64,000 nucleotides of DNA, from contig CAMFGH010000001.1 of the NCBI GenBank assembly GCA_945949875.1, forward strand, positions 1 through 64,000, read 5' to 3'. A model generated the notes under the pieces. That model made no database searches, was not told the DNA's origin, and saw only the letters and a list, made by a program, of their open reading frames with translations. This DNA comes from an uncultured bacterium. Lineage in GTDB: Bacteria > Bacillota > Clostridia > Lachnospirales > Lachnospiraceae. The translations under genes and the position numbers were made by a program. The stretch's first letter is position 1. Each line of letters starts with the position of its first letter. Of this stretch, positions 58,489-64,000 are shown one piece after another.

Positions 58489-60888
58489 ATGAACGACAAG
58501 AGTTTACGGGTTTTAGAATTCCCTAAAATTATAGAAATGCTGGCCGCACATGCCACATCCGATCCCGGTCGTGCCATGTGCCGGTCGCTTCGGCCTTCTG
58601 TAGTCCTTTCCACCATTGAACAGAGCCAGCTGGAAACAGAGCATGCTGTTAATCGCCTGCTCAAAAAAGGAAGTACCAATTTTGGAAATAACAAAGATCT
58701 GGGCATGAGCCTTCGCAGCCTGGAAATCGGCAGTGTATTATCCGCCGGTGAGCTTTTGAAGATTGCCCGGCTTTTGGAAAATACTGCACGGGTAAAAGCA
58801 TATGGAAGAAATGAAAGAACTGCAGAGGAAGAAGAATACGATTCTCTTGCAGTCTATTTTGATACTTTGGAGCCATGTACACCGATTTCTACAGAAATCC
58901 GCCGATGTATTCTTTCCGAAGAGGAGATCGCCGATGATGCCAGCCCGAATCTGAAAAGAATCCGTCGGGAAATTGCCGCCACCGGTGATAAAATCCACAG
59001 CCAACTTCTTTCCATGGTAAATGGCTCCTATCGTACCTACTTGCAGGACGCTGTAGTAACACAACGAAATAACCGTTACTGTATTCCGGTAAAATCAGAA
59101 TATAAAGCTCAGGTTCCCGGTATGGTTCATGACCAGTCCTCTACCGGCAGTACCTATTTCATTGAACCTGCTGCTGTAGTTTCTTTAAACAACAGATTAA
59201 AAGAACTGGGCTCAGAGGAAAAGGACGAAATCGAAGTGATTCTGGCCGGATTGAGTGCTCAGACCGGAGAAATGGTTCCTGCCATTTTGGAAAACTGTCG
59301 TATTATGACGTTATTGGATTTCATTTTTGCCAAGGCATCCCTGGCACTGGATATGAAAGCTTCCCGTCCGATTTTCCACGAAGAGCGTTCCATTCATATT
59401 CGGAAAGGGCGTCATCCGCTCATTGATAAACATAAAGTAGTTCCTATTGATATACAGCTTGGAAAAGATTTTGATCTGCTGGTCATAACCGGTCCTAATA
59501 CCGGTGGTAAGACGGTTTCTCTTAAGACCGTAGGACTGTTCACCCTGATGGGACAGGCCGGGTTGCAGATTCCGGCGCTGGACCGTTCCGAGTTATCTGT
59601 CTTTCGGGAAGTTTACGCAGACATTGGTGATGAGCAGAGTATTGAACAAAGCTTATCCACCTTTTCTTCTCATATGACAAATATCGTCCAGATCCTGAAA
59701 AGTGCCGATGAATATTCCCTTTGTCTGTTTGACGAACTGGGGGCCGGTACAGACCCTACAGAGGGCGCTGCCCTGGCTATCGCCATTCTGGATCATTTGC
59801 ATGGAAAAGGCATCCGCACTATGGCAACCACCCATTACAGCGAATTAAAAGTGTACGCACTTTCCACTCCTTTTGTGGAAAATGCCTGCTGTGAATTCGA
59901 TGTAGAAACTCTTCGTCCAACCTACCGTCTCCTGATCGGTATCCCGGGAAAGAGTAATGCCTTTGCCATTTCTTCCAAGCTTGGCCTGCCCGGTTTTATC
60001 ATAGATGCTGCAAAACAGCAGATCACAGAAGAAAAAGAGAACTTTGAAGATCTGATTTCGGATCTGGAAAAGAGCCGGCTCACCATCGAAAAAGAGGAAG
60101 CAGAGATCAGCTCTTATAAAAAAGAAATCGAGGCACTGAAAGAAAAGCTCACTTCCAAACAGGAAAAACTGGAGGCTTCCAAAGAACGGATTCTGCGAGA
60201 AGCCAATGAAGAAGCCCGTAACATTCTGCAGGAAGCAAAAACTGTGGCTGACCAGACCATTCGTGCTTTTCAGGCAGCCGGCCCGGGAGCATCCATGAAA
60301 GACTTAGAGCAGTCCCGCCAGAAGCTTCGTAAGAAGATTGATGAAAAGAATAACAAGATTTCCATTGGCGCAGCTGCAAAAAAACCTGCACCCTCTTCTA
60401 CCCTGAAGGCTACCGATTTAAAACTGGGTGACTCTGTGAAAATCCTGTCCATGGGACTGAAAGGCACTGTCAGCAGTCTTCCGGACCACAAAGGCAATCT
60501 GTTTGTACAATGTGGTATTATACGTACACAGACAAATATAAAGGATCTGATTCTTATTCAGGAAGAAACCATTACCGGTCCGGGTAATTTATCTTTCCAG
60601 AAGGGGCATTCCGGCAAGATCAAAATGTCAAAATCACTTTCTGTCTCTACGGAAATCAATCTGCTTGGCATGACTGTAGATGAAGCAATGGCCCAGCTGG
60701 ACAAATATCTGGATGATGCCTATCTTGCCCATCTGCCAAGTGTGCGTATCGTCCACGGGAAAGGCACCGGCGCACTTCGAAATGCAGTGCATAAATATCT
60801 GAAACGCATTAAATATGTGGAAAGCTTCCGTTTGGGAGAGTTTGGAGAAGGTGACGCAGGCGTTACCATTGCAGAATTTAAAAAATAG
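58489..60888 (+). CDS. mutS2: Endonuclease MutS2 (MutS-like ATPase with Smr domain)
   Basis: VITGPNTGGKTVSLKTVGLFTLMGQAGLQIPA; LFDELGAGTDPTEGAALA; Smr LPSVRIVHGKGTGALRNAVHKYL. Confidence 0.97.
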   Translation: MNDKSLRVLEFPKIIEMLAAHATSDPGRAMCRSLRPSVVLSTIEQSQLETEHAVNRLLKKGSTNFGNNKDLGMSLRSLEIGSVLSAGELLKIARLLENTARVKAYGRNERTAEEEEYDSLAVYFDTLEPCTPISTEIRRCILSEEEIADDASPNLKRIRREIAATGDKIHSQLLSMVNGSYRTYLQDAVVTQRNNRYCIPVKSEYKAQVPGMVHDQSSTGSTYFIEPAAVVSLNNRLKELGSEEKDEIEVILAGLSAQTGEMVPAILENCRIMTLLDFIFAKASLALDMKASRPIFHEERSIHIRKGRHPLIDKHKVVPIDIQLGKDFDLLVITGPNTGGKTVSLKTVGLFTLMGQAGLQIPALDRSELSVFREVYADIGDEQSIEQSLSTFSSHMTNIVQILKSADEYSLCLFDELGAGTDPTEGAALAIAILDHLHGKGIRTMATTHYSELKVYALSTPFVENACCEFDVETLRPTYRLLIGIPGKSNAFAISSKLGLPGFIIDAAKQQITEEKENFEDLISDLEKSRLTIEKEEAEISSYKKEIEALKEKLTSKQEKLEASKERILREANEEARNILQEAKTVADQTIRAFQAAGPGASMKDLEQSRQKLRKKIDEKNNKISIGAAAKKPAPSSTLKATDLKLGDSVKILSMGLKGTVSSLPDHKGNLFVQCGIIRTQTNIKDLILIQEETITGPGNLSFQKGHSGKIKMSKSLSVSTEINLLGMTVDEAMAQLDKYLDDAYLAHLPSVRIVHGKGTGALRNAVHKYLKRIKYVESFRLGEFGEGDAGVTIAEFKK

Positions 60889-60950
60889 CTTATGAATACG
60901 TTTTATCATTTGCTGCAGAAGCAGCTTCAGAGTAAAAATAGGAAAGGGGA

Positions 60951-61655
60951 ATGAAAATGGCTGTAAAACAGAAAATTTTAATTGTAGATGATGATAACAA
61001 TATTGCAGAGCTTATTTCTTTGTATCTGATCAAGGAATGCTTTGAAACCATGATTGTAAACGACGGAGAATCTGCTCTGGAAGCGGTGGAAACCTTTAAG
61101 CCCAACCTGATGCTTCTGGATCTGATGCTTCCGGGTATCGACGGTTATCAGGTTTGCCGGGAAGTCCGTGCAAAATCCTCTCTGCCTATTATCATGCTTT
61201 CTGCCAAGGGTGAAATCTTTGACAAGGTACTTGGTCTGGAAATGGGGGCCGATGACTATATGGAAAAACCGTTTGACTCCAAAGAACTGGTTGCCCGTGT
61301 AAAAGCTGTTCTGCGGCGCTATAAACCTTCCACTCAGGCCAATCCCCAGTCCGATATAAAATGTGTGGAATATCCGGACCTGATCATCAATCAGACCAAC
61401 TATTCTGTTATGTATATGGGGCATCCGGTAGAAATGCCTCCAAAGGAGCTGGAGCTTTTGTATTTCCTGGCATCCTCTCCCAATCATGTTTTTACCAGAG
61501 AACAGCTTCTTGATCAGATCTGGGGCTATGAATATATTGGCGATACCAGAACAGTAGATGTTCACATCAAACGTCTCCGGGAAAAAATCAGCGACCATGA
61601 AAGCTGGAAGATTTCTACTATTTGGGGTATCGGATACAAGTTTGAAGTAAAATAG
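60951..61655 (+). CDS. Response regulator, OmpR/PhoB type
   Basis: Receiver domain (LIVDDDNNIAEL, MLLDLMLPGIDGY, SAKGE) plus winged helix (ELLYFLASSPNHVFTREQLLDQIWGYEY.GDTRTVDVHIKRLR). Confidence 0.96.
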   Translation: MKMAVKQKILIVDDDNNIAELISLYLIKECFETMIVNDGESALEAVETFKPNLMLLDLMLPGIDGYQVCREVRAKSSLPIIMLSAKGEIFDKVLGLEMGADDYMEKPFDSKELVARVKAVLRRYKPSTQANPQSDIKCVEYPDLIINQTNYSVMYMGHPVEMPPKELELLYFLASSPNHVFTREQLLDQIWGYEYIGDTRTVDVHIKRLREKISDHESWKISTIWGIGYKFEVK

Positions 61656-61745
61656 AAACCGCCTAAAATGGAAAGAACTTTCCTTTCATAAAGTAGGAAA
61701 ACTTTTTAAAGTAAAAAACTTTCTCAAAACAAAAGGAACTTCTAT

Positions 61746-63164
61746 ATGAGAAAAACGCTATATCTGAAATTTATTGTTGCATATCTGATTTTCGGTTTTT
61801 TTGGATTTGTTGTAGTGGCAACCTTCGTTTCCAATATGACCCTGGATCACGTAAAGAAAGAAAGGTCGGAGGCCCTTTATAAGGAGGCAACCCAGATCGC
61901 CAATACCTACGCTATGGATCTGTATCGTAACCAGACTTCTCTGGATACAGTACAAAATCAGCTTGGGTCACTGGCTGCTTTTACCGATTCCATAATCTGG
62001 ATCATCAATCCATCCGGTCGTATGGTGCTTAACTCAGCCTCTGCCTTAAGTCCTGATCAGGAGATTATCATTGAAAACTTTGATCCCACGATCACCGGCG
62101 GTTCCTACTATACAATCGGTACTTTCTTTGATTCCTTTGATCATGAAGTAATGAGCGTTTTTGCTCCTATTACCTACAACTTCCGTGTACAGGGCTATGT
62201 TGTCCTGCACACCTCCATGGATTCCATCCGTGAGGAATCCAACAGCATTTTAAATATTTCCTATATCATGCTGATCATCCTCTTTGTTCTGTCCCTGATC
62301 ATTCTGATTTTCTTTACGGAGATTGTGTATATGCCCCTTCGTAAGATCACAGAAGCAACCGAACAGTACGCTTCCGGAAATATGCACTATGAGTTTTCGG
62401 TAGAAAGTGAAGATGAAATGGGCTATCTGGCAGCTTCTCTGAATTACATGGCCAGTGAAATTGCCCGTGCAGAAGATAACCAGAAAAAATTTGTAGCCAA
62501 TGTATCCCATGACTTCCGCTCTCCCCTTACTTCCATCCGGGGTTATCTGGAGGCTATGATCGATGGCACCATTCCTCCGGAAATGCATGAAAAATATTTG
62601 GGAATTGTGCTAAACGAAACGGATCGTCTGACCAAACTGACCAACTCTCTGCTTACTCTGAATAACCTGAATACCAAGGGAGTTATCTTAGAGAAATCCG
62701 TATTTGATTTAAACAAAGTGATTCGAAACACCGCAGCTTCCTTCGAAGGCACCTGCCGGAAGAAATCTATTTCTATTGAGCTGATTCTCACCGGCGAGGA
62801 AATGCCGGTACTTGCGGATCTGGAAAAAATCCAGCAGGTTCTATACAACCTGCTGGATAATGCCATAAAGTTCAGTCACCATGACTCTATCATCAAAATC
62901 GAAACAACTGAAAAGAAAAATAAGATTTTCGTTTCCGTGAAAGACAGCGGTATCGGTATTCCGAAAGAAGACTTAAAACTCATCTGGGACCGTTTTTACA
63001 AGTCCGATCTGTCTCGTGGAAAGGATAAAAAAGGAACCGGCCTTGGTCTTTCCATTACAAAAGAGATCATTCATGCTCACGAAGAGCATATTAACGTAAT
63101 CAGCACCGTAGGCGTAGGTACCGAATTCATCTTCTCCCTGCCGATTGTAGAGGATGAAGATTAA
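61746..63164 (+). CDS. Sensor histidine kinase (HAMP, HisKA, HATPase_c)
   Basis: FVANVSHDFRSPLTSIRGYLEAM, LLDNAIKFS, DSGIGIPKEDLKLIWDRFYKSD, GTGLGLSITKEII. Confidence 0.96.
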   Translation: MRKTLYLKFIVAYLIFGFFGFVVVATFVSNMTLDHVKKERSEALYKEATQIANTYAMDLYRNQTSLDTVQNQLGSLAAFTDSIIWIINPSGRMVLNSASALSPDQEIIIENFDPTITGGSYYTIGTFFDSFDHEVMSVFAPITYNFRVQGYVVLHTSMDSIREESNSILNISYIMLIILFVLSLIILIFFTEIVYMPLRKITEATEQYASGNMHYEFSVESEDEMGYLAASLNYMASEIARAEDNQKKFVANVSHDFRSPLTSIRGYLEAMIDGTIPPEMHEKYLGIVLNETDRLTKLTNSLLTLNNLNTKGVILEKSVFDLNKVIRNTAASFEGTCRKKSISIELILTGEEMPVLADLEKIQQVLYNLLDNAIKFSHHDSIIKIETTEKKNKIFVSVKDSGIGIPKEDLKLIWDRFYKSDLSRGKDKKGTGLGLSITKEIIHAHEEHINVISTVGVGTEFIFSLPIVEDED

Positions 63165-63165
63165 G

Positions 63166-63681
63166 AAAGGGAGTTCTCTTTAGCGAATGAGATTTTCTAA
63201 AGCGGAAGCGTGCCTTTTCAGGAGGGGCCGGGCTACAGGATGTTTTTTCTGCTCGCAAAATATATCCCAGGAGCTTCTTTCTGGATAGTATGTTTTTCCT
63301 CGGATGAACAACCGGGAGAACTTGTTCCTTTTTACACAGACACTGGGGAAAAAATCCTAAGATTGCTCACTGCAGAACACAAAATCGTGATAAAAGCCGG
63401 CATTTCAAACGCGACTAACGTCTTAAACGGGTGAAATGCCGGCTTACGTTTTGTTTATCTGCAGTGGCAATCTCTAGACGGATTTTTGCCAACAGTGTCT
63501 GATGCAAAAAGAACAAGTATCTCCCGGGTGTACAGCTTTGGAAAAATATACTTTATCGTAAAGAAAGAAGCTCCTGGGATAAAAATATTTTGCCGCAGAA
63601 AAAACATCCTGTAGCCCGGCCCCTCCTGAAAAGGCACGCTTCCGCTTCAGGAAATCTCATTCCATTAAAGAGAGCTCCCTT
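63166..63681. repeat. Element B: ~516-bp near-perfect giant palindrome between convergent genes, MITE/foldback-like
   Basis: Left arm AAGGGAGTTCTCTTTAGCGAATGAGATTTTCTAAAGCGGAAGCGTGCCTTTTCAGGAGGGGCCGGGCTACAGGATGTTTTTTCTGC matches the reverse complement of 63601-63681 with few differences; symmetry continues to the apex near 63420. Confidence 0.93.
63394..63445. terminator. Apical 14-bp perfect hairpin of element B
   Basis: AAGCCGGCATTTCA...TGAAATGCCGGCTT. Confidence 0.8.
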
Positions 63682-64000
63682 TCCAACGAAGACGATGCAA
63701 TTCCCCTTCCATCTGCATACTGGAGAAATGATTTTGTCTCAGGGCTTCATACAGTACGATTGCCACGGAATTGGATAAATTCAGGGATCTGATTTCCGGC
63801 AGCATTGGTATCCGGATACAATCTTCCTCGTGATCTACCAAAATTTCTTCCGGTATGCCGGCACTTTCTTTTCCAAACATAATGAAATCGTCCGGTCCAA
63901 AGGATACCTCTGCATAGCTTCGCTTTGCCTTCGTTGTTGCCAGCCAGACTTTGGCTCCCGGATGTTTTTCCATGAACTCCTGATAATTCATATAACGAGT
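63665..64000 (-). CDS. trmL: tRNA (cytidine(34)-2'-O)-methyltransferase TrmL-like (SpoU family), partial: 5' end beyond the window
   Basis: YQEFMEKHPGAKVWLATTKAKRSYAEV...MFGKESAGIPEEIL...RIPMLPEIRSLNLSNSVAIVLYEALRQ; expected N-terminal SpoU region is missing at the window edge. Confidence 0.88.
   Translation of the reverse strand, partial: TRYMNYQEFMEKHPGAKVWLATTKAKRSYAEVSFGPDDFIMFGKESAGIPEEILVDHEEDCIRIPMLPEIRSLNLSNSVAIVLYEALRQNHFSSMQMEGELHRLRWKGSSL

Noticed and set aside
63210-63434. 74-aa ORF MPFQEGPGYRMFF... as a real gene
   Set aside because: It is produced by the palindrome; the same peptide start appears on the other strand. Kept only as an observation.
1-64000. tRNA or rRNA genes, phage, integrative element or transposase
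   Set aside because: None recognised on either strand by reading; a tRNAscan/ISfinder run would be needed to exclude them formally.

Overview
The window looks like a chromosomal segment from a low-to-moderate GC Firmicute, probably Lachnospiraceae (inferred from protein style and gene order; no search was run). Most of it is core genome. Recognisable blocks are: hrcA-grpE-dnaK-dnaJ with a perfect CIRCE operator; uppP and large membrane proteins; a MarR/ABC/ABC/GntR operon; an M18 aminopeptidase/AEC/hflC/hflK/C39-peptidase operon; nhaC-type antiporter; an Amt with a fused C-terminal P-II domain; ppiB; an AGCS symporter; an ftsH-uvrC-hprK-ROK-murB-rapZ-whiA-crh-like block; pyrG; a chemotaxis and c-di-GMP cluster; a Na/Pi transporter; a P-type ATPase behind a probable yybP-ykoY (Mn2+) riboswitch; a decayed MCP; RlmD/RumA, YhaM and an HtrA-like protein; mutS2; a two-component system; and the partial trmL gene. 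The most unusual signal is non-coding. Two very long, related, near-palindromic elements (about 516 bp at 63166-63681 and about 323 bp at 31138-31460) both sit between convergent genes. They share a conserved core and would fold into giant hairpins. A smaller hairpin at 5339-5375 resembles the outer arm of one of them. No transposase or CRISPR array was seen. All calls come from reading the sequence and the supplied ORF track.
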